This document shows, in pieces, positions 14,888 to 23,726 of a DNA stretch of 51,926 bases (position 1 is the first letter of the stretch; each line of letters starts with the position of its first letter). Position numbers and translations under genes: made by a program. Under the pieces are notes generated by a model that ran no database searches, was not told the DNA's origin, and worked only from the letters and a program-made list of their open reading frames with translations. Source of the DNA: Bacteroidales bacterium (GTDB taxonomy: Bacteria > Bacteroidota > Bacteroidia > Bacteroidales > WCHB1-69). Where the stretch lies: assembly GCA_017650305.1 (NCBI GenBank), contig JAGCFD010000007.1, forward strand, positions 1 to 51,926, given 5' to 3'.

Positions 14888-15979
14888 ATGAAAAAAACCA
14901 TAATTTCAGTATTTCTCCTCAGTTTCATTTTCAGTGCTTGGTCACAGAAGGCCGTGTATCCATTGCCGCACGAAGGTGCCATGCCCAAGGGCAACTCCGT
15001 ATGCTATGCCCTACCGCAGACCGCTTTTGAAGTGACCGTCACCGTAACCAAAGTTCGCGAGATAAAAGGATATTACACGGAATACGCCCAGACCTTGTTG
15101 GGACTTACCAACGTCATCTCCGAGAACCGCACTTTCTACAAAGTCAAAGACGTGAACATCAAGCCCGTCAAGGCGCCCAACCCACAGAAGACCTACCTGG
15201 TGCTTTTAGACAAGAACCAGACAAACCTGCAAAAAGAACTGGCCGAGGAGCCAAGCCAATGGCTGTCGCAGTCGTTAGTCAAATACTCCACCACCAGCAC
15301 GCCCATACCGAACTTCTTCAAGAACTACTCCGACCCTTCTTATGCGGAGATGGAGGACTCCTTCACGGAGACCAAGATCATTGACGGGGTCGTCACCCAG
15401 GTGCCCGCCAACCGCACCAAGCTGGTCAATGTGACCAACAGCCAGAAGGCGCAACAGGCCGCCGACGCCATCAGCAAGAGTCGCCAAGACCAGTACAATC
15501 TGGTGAAGGGCGACCAAGAAACTCCATATTCCGATGCTGCGTTATGGCTGATGCTCAAAGAGTTGAAACAGTGGGAAGAGAACTACCTGTCACTGTTCAC
15601 GGGCTTGGTACTGGAAGACGAGCTCACCTACACCTTCATGGTATATCCTACCGATATGAAGACACCTCTCTTCTCCATCAATCAAGATGAAGGGTTGCAC
15701 TATGGTTATCAGATTGACAAAACGGAGAAGCTCTACTGTCTGGAACTGGAGTTGGAGCCCAATGTGGTCATGAAGGAGGGCGAGAATCACGAGCTCTCGG
15801 GCTACCGTTACTGCACGCCCGTGCCCATGACGGCCGAGCTGACGGTGAAAGACCCCAGCACCACCGCCACCACCCACGTCTTCGATTTCGGCACTGTGCA
15901 GATGTACCAGTTTGGTCGTGTGCAATCCATGCCGCCACATCAAGACATTGACCTTTCCAAAATCGGCTTCATCTATTAA
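14888..15979 (+). CDS. DUF4831 family exported protein
   Basis: A 363-residue protein with a signal peptide (MKKTIISVFLLSFIFSAWS). It matches the DUF4831 family of Bacteroidetes through the strand-rich N-terminal part (CYALPQTAFEVTVTVTKV and KGYYTEYAQTLLGL) and the central lysine/asparagine-rich region. Family function is not known; it is probably periplasmic or on the outer membrane. The next gene, a small lipoprotein, begins 11 bases later and the YhcC gene overlaps that one, so the three probably form an operon. I saw no clear -7 box in front, only AT-rich sequence. Confidence 0.75.
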   Translation: MKKTIISVFLLSFIFSAWSQKAVYPLPHEGAMPKGNSVCYALPQTAFEVTVTVTKVREIKGYYTEYAQTLLGLTNVISENRTFYKVKDVNIKPVKAPNPQKTYLVLLDKNQTNLQKELAEEPSQWLSQSLVKYSTTSTPIPNFFKNYSDPSYAEMEDSFTETKIIDGVVTQVPANRTKLVNVTNSQKAQQAADAISKSRQDQYNLVKGDQETPYSDAALWLMLKELKQWEENYLSLFTGLVLEDELTYTFMVYPTDMKTPLFSINQDEGLHYGYQIDKTEKLYCLELELEPNVVMKEGENHELSGYRYCTPVPMTAELTVKDPSTTATTHVFDFGTVQMYQFGRVQSMPPHQDIDLSKIGFIY

Positions 15980-15990
15980 GATCCATGCCC

Positions 15991-16494
15991 ATGAAACGCT
16001 CCATCTTCTATTTCGCAGCCATCGGCCTACTCTTCTTCGCCTCTTGTCACAGGACTCCAGAGGAGAGATTGCAGAGAGCCATGATGCCTTTGGCCAAAGC
16101 ATATCTGGACACCTGCAAAGTCAGTTATGACTCCGTGCGGGTGGATTGTGTGGACACCATCACCGAGCTGAGCTATGCCAACCTTAACATTGAGCTGCTC
16201 ACCAACATGGAAGCCAACTACGAGATGCAGTATGAAGAAGCCCTCGTAGAAGACACCGCCAAAGCCAAATACTTGCGACTCTATCTTGGCGACATCAGAC
16301 GCACCATCGACGATTTCCAGGACTTGATGGAAACGGGCGATTTGAAAAACACCGGGGTTCTCCTCTACATGGTCACCGGGGTTCTAAGCAAAGGTGAAGA
16401 AAAAGAAAATTTCATGTTTTTGGTAAGACCTGACAAGAAGACGCTTCACACATTGGATCCTTTTGGCAACAATCTGCTATACGAAGAAGAATAA
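15991..16494 (+). CDS. Small putative lipoprotein
   Basis: A 167-residue protein. The start at 15991 (MKRSIFYFAAIGLLFF) gives a standard signal with lipobox FASC at about residue 18; an ATG two codons earlier is also open. The mature part is mostly helical and acidic, with a central helix LLTNMEANYEMQYEEALVED. No family was recognised. The stop overlaps the next start by one base (TAATG), tying its translation to the YhcC-type protein. Outer-membrane anchoring is inferred from the lipobox. Confidence 0.7.
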   Translation: MKRSIFYFAAIGLLFFASCHRTPEERLQRAMMPLAKAYLDTCKVSYDSVRVDCVDTITELSYANLNIELLTNMEANYEMQYEEALVEDTAKAKYLRLYLGDIRRTIDDFQDLMETGDLKNTGVLLYMVTGVLSKGEEKENFMFLVRPDKKTLHTLDPFGNNLLYEEE

Positions 16495-17438
16495 TGCAGT
16501 ATCCGTGGGGCGGCAAAGAGCCGTTTTACACATATCATCAATATTTGCACAACACTTTCGGCTTTCAGATTCGGAAGCTGCCGGTGGATGCTGGCTTCAC
16601 CTGCCCGAACCGCGACGGGACCGTGGGCCTTGGCGGTTGCACCTTCTGCTTGAACGAGGCCTTCGCGCCCGGATATTGCGACTGCAGACACAGCATTGCA
16701 CAACAAGTAAACGACGGCATCGCATTCCATGCCCAGCGACGACGTCCCATTGACAAGTTCTTCATCTATTTCCAGTCTTTCAGCAACACCCACGCGCCCT
16801 TAGAGCAACTGAAAAAAAAATTTGAGGAGGCCATAACCATTCCGGATGTCAAAGGCATCATAGTCGCCACACGCCCCGACTGTCTGAGCGAAAAGGTTTT
16901 GGACTACTTATCCGAGTTGCAGAAGCGCACTTACCTATGTGTGGAGATCGGCATTGAAAGCTTGCACGATGAAACACTGCAGCGCATCAACCGGGGGCAT
17001 GATGTCGCCTGCACCCTGCAAGCGACAAAGGCACTGGCAGAAAGAAGCATTCCCACTTCCGGACATCTCATTTTCGGCCTTCCTGGAGAAACCCCAGAAG
17101 ACTGGATGCGGGACACACAGGCCATCAACAATCTTCCGCTCTCAACAATAAAGCTGCATCAGCTACAAATCCTGCGCGGCACTCCCATATCTCTCGAACA
17201 CGAAACGTGCCCACACGACTTCCACCACTTTTCAGCAACGGAATACATCGCATTTCTTGCGGATTTTATTGAACGATTGAGTCCAGAGATAGCCATCGAG
17301 CGCTTAGCGAATGAAGTCCCCCCTCGATATCTGGCCGAAAGGGAGTGGAAAGGGATACGCCATCAAGACATCGTGGATGGTGTATGTCAACTACTGCAAA
17401 AACGCCATTCGTGGCAAGGAGAAAAAAGAAGACTGTAA
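16494..17438 (+). CDS. TIGR01212 family radical SAM protein (YhcC-like)
   Basis: A 314-residue protein beginning MQYPWGGKEPFYTYHQYL. The iron-sulfur motif is the atypical wide spacing of this family: Cys37, Cys49 and Cys52 (FTCPNRDGTVGLGGCTFC). Later motifs include VEIGIES and SGHLIFGLPGE, as in Elp3-like radical SAM enzymes. TIGR01212/YhcC proteins are widespread, and their substrate is not established. The gene is co-transcribed with two exported proteins that are probably unrelated to its chemistry. The end lies 20 bases from the convergent AraC gene. Confidence 0.9.
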   Translation: MQYPWGGKEPFYTYHQYLHNTFGFQIRKLPVDAGFTCPNRDGTVGLGGCTFCLNEAFAPGYCDCRHSIAQQVNDGIAFHAQRRRPIDKFFIYFQSFSNTHAPLEQLKKKFEEAITIPDVKGIIVATRPDCLSEKVLDYLSELQKRTYLCVEIGIESLHDETLQRINRGHDVACTLQATKALAERSIPTSGHLIFGLPGETPEDWMRDTQAINNLPLSTIKLHQLQILRGTPISLEHETCPHDFHHFSATEYIAFLADFIERLSPEIAIERLANEVPPRYLAEREWKGIRHQDIVDGVCQLLQKRHSWQGEKRRL

Positions 17439-17458
17439 AACTCAAGTGACGGCACCTT

Positions 17459-18301
17459 CTAACCGGCGTTTACTTTCTTCCGATATTCCAAAGGAGTCAT
17501 ACCCGTTTCCCGCTTAAAATAACGGCAGAAAGAGGTTTGGTCGGAAAAACCCAAATAGTAGGCAATTTCTTGAATCGTGGCCATGAGATCCTTTCGGAGC
17601 ATCTGTTTGGCCTGAATGATGATGTATTGCTGAATCCAGTAACTGGCCGGCATACCCGTTTCCTGTTTCACTACCGTACTGAAGTGCTTGGAGCTAAGAC
17701 AAAAAAGGTTTGCATAAAAATCCACATCCCGATGTTGGCGATAGTTATCGGCTATAGCATCGTAAAGTCGTTGGCTTAAGCGGGTAGATGCCGCTGGCTC
17801 ATCCGCACAATTCTGTTCCCGAAAATGGTCTGTTAACCCCACCAACACATCCAGCAGATTGACCAACAGCTGATCGCGAGACTTGATCTTTGATTTATCA
17901 ACCACAGAGAGCGCATCCACAATCTTCTCAATATCGGCATACTGTTTCTCGTCAAGTTTGAAAGATGGCTTAAGTTCGTAACAAAACCGATTTTTGAAGA
18001 TTTGCTGCGGCGCAATAATTTTAAACACCTCTGCAGAGACTACCACCAGGGTAACCAGGAAATCGTCAGACGTATCATTCGCGGAGATGGCATGGCGGGG
18101 ATAGATAATGGCCACGTCCATCGGTGAATAGTAAATACTCTGCGTATCATAAGAGCCCGAGGAATGTCCCTTGTGACAAAGCGCATATACGAGGTTCTCA
18201 GAGACATAAGGTTCATTGTATGATGGCATCGATGTAATATTATCAATCACCGTAATACCATTCTGCTTAATTATTGCTTCAACATCCTTAATACTTTTCA
18301 T
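17459..18301 (-). CDS. AraC family transcriptional regulator
   Basis: A 280-residue one-component regulator. The C-terminal ~100 residues hold two helix-turn-helix units: VDFYANLFCLSSKHFSTVVKQ as the first, and IQEIAYYLGFSDQTSFCRYF followed by the AraC signature FKRETGMTPLEYRKK as the second. The N-terminal domain is a cupin-like sensory region with no recognised ligand. It has its own promoter box and is convergent with the YhcC gene. Target genes cannot be inferred from the neighbourhood. Confidence 0.9.
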   Translation of the reverse strand: MKSIKDVEAIIKQNGITVIDNITSMPSYNEPYVSENLVYALCHKGHSSGSYDTQSIYYSPMDVAIIYPRHAISANDTSDDFLVTLVVVSAEVFKIIAPQQIFKNRFCYELKPSFKLDEKQYADIEKIVDALSVVDKSKIKSRDQLLVNLLDVLVGLTDHFREQNCADEPAASTRLSQRLYDAIADNYRQHRDVDFYANLFCLSSKHFSTVVKQETGMPASYWIQQYIIIQAKQMLRKDLMATIQEIAYYLGFSDQTSFCRYFKRETGMTPLEYRKKVNAG

Positions 18302-18383
18302 CTCAATTAGACTATGAAATCAGACATGCCTGGCATAGAGGTATTTTCCTCTATCGACATTTGTCAACGAGTTTATTTAGATT

Positions 18384-18392
18384 GCAAAAATA
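18384..18392 (-). promoter_or_regulatory. -7 box for the AraC regulator
   Basis: Minus strand TATTTTTGC, about 80 bases before the start at 18301. Confidence 0.5.
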
Positions 18393-18472
18393 GCAAAACC
18401 TACTTCAATCACAGCACAATCGGAGATATTGAATAAAAATACAATCAAAATGAATAACATTCAAAGGCGTAT

Positions 18473-18509
18473 AAAAAAAACAGGGCGGAAGTGGATCACT
18501 TCCGTCCTG
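18473..18509 (-). terminator. Intrinsic terminator after rubredoxin
   Basis: CAGGGCGGAAGTG (18481-18493) pairs with CACTTCCGTCCTG (18497-18509) with one mismatch around a 3-base loop. On the minus strand it is followed by eight T. It starts 17 bases after the rubredoxin stop. Confidence 0.9.
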
Positions 18510-18526
18510 TCATTGTAGGAGGGTTA

Positions 18527-18685
18527 TTATTTCTTGGAGAAGTCGGACTTCTCAACACCGCAAAGTGGGCAGGTCCAGTTGAAAGGAAGTTCCTCAAAAG
18601 GAGTGCCAGGGGCAATGCCATTGTCAGGATCGCCTACTTCGGGATCATACACATAACCGCAAACGCTGCAAACATATTTTTCCAT
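18527..18685 (-). CDS. Rubredoxin
   Basis: A 52-residue gene. The protein starts [15 protein letters not shown] and has the four iron ligands as two C-x2-C knuckles (Cys6, Cys9, Cys39, Cys42; second knuckle CPLCGVEK). The conserved [17 protein letters not shown] segment with tryptophan before the second knuckle completes the family signature. It is a one-electron carrier that can feed rubrerythrin-type peroxidases such as the one at 6664-7209. It lies 54 bases after the nucleotide-sugar dehydrogenase gene on the same strand with no clear promoter box of its own, so it may be transcribed with it, and a strong terminator follows. Confidence 0.96.
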   Translation of the reverse strand: MEKYVCSVCGYVYDPEVGDPDNGIAPGTPFEELPFNWTCPLCGVEKSDFSKK

Positions 18686-18739
18686 AATAATGATTATTTA
18701 AGGGTTAATAATAGGGGTTTTGAATTCTATGTCAACATA

Positions 18740-20035
18740 TTACAAGCTCCAATAATGAAGTTTTTGAATCTTATTTCTATACAAACCTTTGACATCCACA
18801 AGGATACCATCATCACTGCTGTATTGTAGGAAATAGTCCTCGGGCAGTTTTTCGTAGGCATTATGGGCGACAGCGACCACTATAGCATCATATTTGCCAT
18901 GGGGTTCCTTCAACAAAGAGATCCCATAGAACTTCTCCACCTGAGCAGGATCAGCATAGGGATCCACCACATCGACCGTCACACCATAATCCTTAAACTC
19001 GTTAATGATGTCGATAACCTTGCTGTTGCGGATATCCGACACATTCTCTTTGAAAGTCATGCCCATAACCAGAATTCTGGCATTGAGGATCGGTTTTCCG
19101 TATGAGAGAATCTGCTTCACAACTTTCTTACCGATATAGCCGCCCATGGAGTCGTTCACAAAACGGCCTGCAGATATGAGTTGGGTGTGGTATTTCAGTT
19201 CAGCAGCCTTATAAACAAGATAGTAGGGATCCACGCCGATGCAGTGACCGCCCACCAGTCCTGGATAGAAATTCAGGAAGTTCCACTTAGTGCCGGCCGC
19301 CGCCAACACATCGTAGGTGTTAATGCCCATACGGCCAAAGATGATGGAGAGTTCATTCATCAAGGCTATGTTGACATCGCGCTGGGTATTTTCAATAATC
19401 TTGGCAGCTTCAGCCACCTTGACACTTTGGGCACGGAACACGCCTGGATTTACCACCATCTCATAGACAGCCGCCACTTGTGCCAAAGCCTCGTCGTCAC
19501 AACCGGAAACGATCTTCTTGGTATTAGGCAACGTATGAACCTTCTCGCCAGGGTTGATACGTTCTGGGGAGTAGCCATATTTGAAATCCACACCGGCCTT
19601 CAATCCAGAAAGTTTCTCCAGCAATGGCACACAGTCCTCTTCCGTACAGCCAGGATAGACCGTGGACTCATACACGACGTAATCGCCAGGTTTCAGGCAC
19701 CTTCCCACCGACTCGGTTGCAGAAAGCAAGGGTTTTAGATCTGGCATATTATGCTCATCTATGGGAGTTGGAACGGCCACAATGAAGAAACTTGCCTTAC
19801 GCAGATCGTCCAACGAAGAAGTAAACAAGATATCTGCATTCACAAAAATCTCGTCATCCAACTCGCGGCAGGGATCCTTTCCTGCACGCATGACATTCAG
19901 ATTCGACTCATTGATATCAAATCCAATGACAGAAGCCTTATGAGCGAATTCCATCGCCAGTGGCAATCCAACATAACCCAATCCAATCACACTTATTTGG
20001 GCATCTTTAGCTTTGATTTTCTCCGATATATTCAT
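18740..20035 (-). CDS. Nucleotide-sugar dehydrogenase (TviB/WbpA-like)
   Basis: A 431-residue member of the UDP-glucose/GDP-mannose dehydrogenase family, which oxidises a sugar C6 hydroxyl to a carboxylate in two NAD-dependent steps. The N-terminal Rossmann motif is VIGLGYVGLP (residues 16-25). The catalytic cysteine is Cys265 in GGHCIGVDPYY. The C-terminal NAD-type domain contains MGMTFKENVSDIRNS. Sequence features resemble the UDP-N-acetyl-hexosamine 6-dehydrogenases used for capsule or O-antigen uronates (TviB, WbpA, CapL); the exact sugar is uncertain. It sits downstream of DUF4954 with an 84-base gap, without a full polysaccharide cluster around it. Confidence 0.9.
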   Translation of the reverse strand: MNISEKIKAKDAQISVIGLGYVGLPLAMEFAHKASVIGFDINESNLNVMRAGKDPCRELDDEIFVNADILFTSSLDDLRKASFFIVAVPTPIDEHNMPDLKPLLSATESVGRCLKPGDYVVYESTVYPGCTEEDCVPLLEKLSGLKAGVDFKYGYSPERINPGEKVHTLPNTKKIVSGCDDEALAQVAAVYEMVVNPGVFRAQSVKVAEAAKIIENTQRDVNIALMNELSIIFGRMGINTYDVLAAAGTKWNFLNFYPGLVGGHCIGVDPYYLVYKAAELKYHTQLISAGRFVNDSMGGYIGKKVVKQILSYGKPILNARILVMGMTFKENVSDIRNSKVIDIINEFKDYGVTVDVVDPYADPAQVEKFYGISLLKEPHGKYDAIVVAVAHNAYEKLPEDYFLQYSSDDGILVDVKGLYRNKIQKLHYWSL

Positions 20036-20119
20036 ATTTCGGTCATTTATTTTCAGAAGCGATTCTTCTCTTTATATTCATCACTGACCCTTCAGGGCAG
20101 GTCATTAAGTTTAACATTA

Positions 20120-21811
20120 TCAATCAAGAGGTTCACAAGTAGCCATTCTGAATGGCGAGTTCAAGTCGCGGGCTCGTTCTTGTTCCGCACGGTGCTTAAA
20201 ATCACGAACAATATCACTTCCCTCCTCTGCCAACATCTGCAGTTTCTCTTTTGTCGGCTTCCCATCGCAAAGGAACTTGAGTACAAAGCAGGCCATTTCG
20301 CGATTGTGTTTCGGATACTGCTCCATCAGCTGTTCATATCGGCCATGCATATTGTCCCATGTGGCCGGAGGTGCCTTCAGCAGTGCATGCGCATCATCCA
20401 ACCGCATCAGCTGGCCACCCACATTAATCCATTGGGTCAGCGTGGCCGCCGTGGCCTCTTCACAAAGTGCTTCCAACCCATCAGACAAATCATCACCTAA
20501 CTGCTGAACTACATAATAGAGCAACATTTCACGATACCAGTGGAAACATTCTGAAGACTTCAAGACCCAGACTTTACGTTTGGAGTTCTCAATTCCTTTC
20601 ACAAAAAGATCAGCGCCCAGTTGCCATTGATTCAAGGTGAAAATAATCTGCTGAATCGTATCCGGAGCAAACGGATCGGTTTGTACATGTTGCTTTACGG
20701 TCTTTCGATGATCCCGTTCCGGATACTTTTGGGCATTGCGTTTCAGAGCAAAGGCATTATAGCGCCACCAATAGGCCGGAAGAATATCCAGTTCATCTTC
20801 TTGTGCATTAAGGCTTACCAAACAGAAAGGATATGGCAAATTAATCTCATAGGGATAGTCTCCCTTGACTAACAAAGTATAGGCGGCAAAACGGCTTGGA
20901 AATTTCACGGACGTACAGAGTCCCGGCCAGAAGCCACGGTCAGCGACCAAAGCACAGTCATTCTTGCGACCGTTATGGTTGGAGCCAACGGTAGCGCCCG
21001 CCGCCAGATTGGATTGTCCCTTTATGGTGGCAGCTATCAGGAAGGAGCTGTTGTGATGTTGTTCGTGGAATGGGAAGATGAGGGAAAAGAGCACTTCGCA
21101 GCAGGAGAGACGGCTATTGTCGCCCACCACGCAATGCGAAATGCGAAGGCCCTCCGTCAATGACACCCCACTGCCTGTCAAGACATTGCGCACAATGGCA
21201 TGGGTATCCACTGTATTCTGCAAGCCTATCACTGCATTGCGAAGGATGACCCCAGCGCCAATGGCAGTCGGCTCCTCTGTCGAAGAGTGGACATAGGCAT
21301 TTTCAATCTGGGTAGCTTCCGAGATCCGGGCACTCTCTCCTATCCAGACTGATTGCAGTGAAGGGACATTTTTGATGACCACACCCTTGCCGATATAGTT
21401 GGCCGTATCCATAGGCAAATCCCATCGGCAAAGATTGCGGAGAGGATGGTCGGGAGCGGTCATGGAGCAAAGATAGGCATCGGCCACGGTCATGTCGGGG
21501 TGAGCGGTGACAGCATGGGAGCCATCCTCATTGCGCACCTCCACGGGGAAAGCATGCGGCGGTTCTTCGCCGGCGATCTCCCCAATATTGGTCAATATGG
21601 CGCCATCATCCACGTAGCAATTGCGAAGCAGGGTGACGTGCCTCAAGCGCACGCCCGCACCCAAAAGCACCTTGCCAGAAAAATGGCAATCGCGGATCTC
21701 AGTCACAAAAAAAGTGCTGACAACCGAGATTTCATCCCAGTTGTCGGCACTGTTGTGCTGCGATTGCAGTTGTCTTATCTCGTCAGCCGTTAAGCTACGC
21801 CAGCCTTCCAT
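20120..21811 (-). CDS. DUF4954 family protein with left-handed beta-helix
   Basis: A 563-residue soluble protein. The region of about residues 45-320 has many hexapeptide-like steps typical of a left-handed parallel beta-helix (for example GAGVRLRHVTLLRNCYVDDGA, IGKGVVIKNV, IGAGVILRNAVIG). The C-terminal ~200 residues are helical. This is the architecture of Bacteroidetes DUF4954, sometimes compared with nucleotidyl- or acyltransferases of sugar metabolism, but no activity is established. The downstream neighbour is a nucleotide-sugar dehydrogenase, which mildly supports a sugar-nucleotide role. It lies 19 bases after the DUF4412-like gene. Confidence 0.75.
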   Translation of the reverse strand: MEGWRSLTADEIRQLQSQHNSADNWDEISVVSTFFVTEIRDCHFSGKVLLGAGVRLRHVTLLRNCYVDDGAILTNIGEIAGEEPPHAFPVEVRNEDGSHAVTAHPDMTVADAYLCSMTAPDHPLRNLCRWDLPMDTANYIGKGVVIKNVPSLQSVWIGESARISEATQIENAYVHSSTEEPTAIGAGVILRNAVIGLQNTVDTHAIVRNVLTGSGVSLTEGLRISHCVVGDNSRLSCCEVLFSLIFPFHEQHHNSSFLIAATIKGQSNLAAGATVGSNHNGRKNDCALVADRGFWPGLCTSVKFPSRFAAYTLLVKGDYPYEINLPYPFCLVSLNAQEDELDILPAYWWRYNAFALKRNAQKYPERDHRKTVKQHVQTDPFAPDTIQQIIFTLNQWQLGADLFVKGIENSKRKVWVLKSSECFHWYREMLLYYVVQQLGDDLSDGLEALCEEATAATLTQWINVGGQLMRLDDAHALLKAPPATWDNMHGRYEQLMEQYPKHNREMACFVLKFLCDGKPTKEKLQMLAEEGSDIVRDFKHRAEQERARDLNSPFRMATCEPLD

Positions 21812-21830
21812 AGTCAGGCTATTCGTTCCT

Positions 21831-22535
21831 TTACTCAGTCATGCCCAACTGAGCCTTGAGCTCCGGAGACATTTCATCGAAAGTGACAGCATCAGAAGGA
21901 CGGAAGAACTCCGTAGCCTTGATTTTCTTGTCCGCTTTCACCAAGGTGGCAGTTTGGACAACCGTGAAAGACACACCATTATACTCACTTTGTTTTTCAA
22001 TTACCAAAGGAAAACCTTTGAGGCCAGGAAACTCAGCAAAATTAATATTGGGACCCACATTCAAATCATTGGTCACCCAATATACTGCTGTTGACTCTTC
22101 GTCAGATTCCAAGTCAGTGATGGTGGCAACAACTTTCGTGCACTTGTAACCGGCCACATCCTTCGTTTCATTGGTGTATTCATAATCACACTTACTAGCG
22201 GCAAGTTGTTTCTGAAGCTCTTCACCTTTAGTTTCCTTATAATACTTACCCATATTGTAAGCAGAGATATCCAGAATGTAATACACAATGTTATAATCGC
22301 CATTGGTAATGGAAATACCACCAATACCGCTCTGATTTACAACCTCTTTAACGCAGTTACCCATGACAATCTTCTCCGTTGTGATACCAGCTTGAGCAGC
22401 TTGAAGGTTAGGATCGTCTGTGCCCTCTATCGAAGTTTCATATTGGATACGACCGGCAAAAGGCTTTTGAGCAGAAAGGGTCATAACGCCACAAAGGATG
22501 GCGACAAACATTACTAAGAAAATTTGTTTTTTCAT
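21831..22535 (-). CDS. DUF4412-like exported protein
   Basis: A 234-residue protein with a signal peptide (MKKQIFLVMFVAILCGVMTLSAQ). The mature domain starts GRIQYETSIEG and contains VAGYKCTKVVATI and AVYWVTNDL. This pattern is typical of DUF4412 and GLPGLI-like beta-rich periplasmic proteins in Bacteroidetes, which resemble lipoprotein-carrier folds. The precise role is unknown. A promoter box lies 37 bases upstream and the DUF4954 gene follows closely, so this is probably the first gene of a unit that runs to the rubredoxin terminator. Confidence 0.7.
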   Translation of the reverse strand: MKKQIFLVMFVAILCGVMTLSAQKPFAGRIQYETSIEGTDDPNLQAAQAGITTEKIVMGNCVKEVVNQSGIGGISITNGDYNIVYYILDISAYNMGKYYKETKGEELQKQLAASKCDYEYTNETKDVAGYKCTKVVATITDLESDEESTAVYWVTNDLNVGPNINFAEFPGLKGFPLVIEKQSEYNGVSFTVVQTATLVKADKKIKATEFFRPSDAVTFDEMSPELKAQLGMTE

Positions 22536-22571
22536 TGCTTTATGTATTTAAATTATCAACTTTTTGAGGCG

Positions 22572-22580
22572 GCAAAGATA
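22572..22580 (-). promoter_or_regulatory. -7 box for the DUF4412-like gene
   Basis: Minus strand TATCTTTGC, 36 bases before the start at 22535. Confidence 0.5.
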
Positions 22581-22624
22581 CAAAAAAAGTACGAAGCCCA
22601 TAGAGCCTCGACAAAACAAAAGGT

Positions 22625-23296
22625 TTAAAAAATCATAAAATAAATCCGGTAAGTGACAAAGGCCACATATCCCATAAAAAAGAGACTCCAGACGAATGCG
22701 GGCACATGAGTGAGCTTGGCAAGGTTTGTGGCATCTCCGGCAGACTGTGGTGTACGCACAGAGAGGTAGAATAGCACCAGCACGGAAAAGATCGATTCTG
22801 TGATCATCATAATGGTGTAAAAGACTGCCGCATAGCGCAAATAGAGGGGATTCCCAAGATATATCAGGCCTCCGTTGAGGGTCAGGAAAAGCAGCACCCA
22901 AACGACACCATAGAGGTTTCTTATCCAAAGAACAAGCATCAGCAGGAAAAGTACCGACAGACCGATGACGAGACCTTGCACGGCGCCGTGTTTGAGCAGA
23001 TATACCGACAGCCAAGCCACTGAGATCGCGCACGGATAACCCGCCAAGGCGCACAGGAAAGAGGCGAATTTTCCCTTCAAGACCGTGGTCGTGGTGCCTG
23101 AGGCATCATTATTAAGGTCAATTTTTCGCACTTCCCCATCCAGCAGTAAAGCCATCAGGGCGTGTCCGAACTCATGCAAGGCAGTATTGATAACATTAAA
23201 AAACTTACCCACGACCGGAATGCGGGGCAGGATGAAGCTGACCGCCACCATCAAGGGCAGCATCCAGGGCTGGTCGGGGAAAAGAGTGTTCGTCAT
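22625..23296 (-). CDS. M50-like membrane metallopeptidase
   Basis: A 223-residue protein with about six transmembrane helices. HEFGH at residues 41-45 lies at the end of the second hydrophobic segment, giving the two zinc-binding histidines (41, 45) and catalytic Glu42. This is the M50B-like arrangement (site-2 protease fold). A partner aspartate in an N/D-P-x-G-type motif near the C-terminus is not obvious, so activity is uncertain. The ATG overlaps the stop of the preceding gene by one base, and both follow glnS. Confidence 0.75.
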   Translation of the reverse strand: MTNTLFPDQPWMLPLMVAVSFILPRIPVVGKFFNVINTALHEFGHALMALLLDGEVRKIDLNNDASGTTTTVLKGKFASFLCALAGYPCAISVAWLSVYLLKHGAVQGLVIGLSVLFLLMLVLWIRNLYGVVWVLLFLTLNGGLIYLGNPLYLRYAAVFYTIMMITESIFSVLVLFYLSVRTPQSAGDATNLAKLTHVPAFVWSLFFMGYVAFVTYRIYFMIF

Positions 23297-23724
23297 CAGC
23301 TTCTACGGAACTTATGTATGTCGGAGGTATCCCACGACTGATACATGAGGATATTCTGTATATTGTTGATCAGGATGATAAACAACTTGAGGTCGTGTTC
23401 GGCAAACCAGCGGCAGGCGGCGACATCCTTTCGGCAGGCAGCCGCGAAAAGGGAGAGAAAATCGCAGTGATACTTCTCCAACCAAGCAATCGCCTCCGGC
23501 TCGTCGTCAATGGCATTGCTCAGCACGGCGAACTCGGGATAGCCGTTGGCAGCGAGCCACTCCAACGCTTGTATGTTGGAATGAATCGCTGACGACAAAG
23601 CCTCCAATTCCGGAAAACCATTCTCGACCAAAAACTTGCTAAACTTCTTATTGCCCAATAGACTTTCGTTAAAAGCCAACAAGAGTTTCGTGTCGTAGTC
23701 AGTCAGACAGTGCAGCTCACGCAT
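23296..23724 (-). CDS. Small helical protein of unknown function
   Basis: A 142-residue soluble protein. Several segments follow a loose pattern of about 30 residues (FLVENGFPELEALSSAIH, WLAANGYPEFAVLSNAID, WLEKYHCDFLSLFAAAC), suggesting ankyrin-like or other short helical repeats. I recognise no named family. It begins 2 bases after the glnS stop and overlaps the M50-like gene by one base, so it is in the glnS operon. Confidence 0.65.
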   Translation of the reverse strand: MRELHCLTDYDTKLLLAFNESLLGNKKFSKFLVENGFPELEALSSAIHSNIQALEWLAANGYPEFAVLSNAIDDEPEAIAWLEKYHCDFLSLFAAACRKDVAACRWFAEHDLKLFIILINNIQNILMYQSWDTSDIHKFRRS

Positions 23725-23726
23725 AG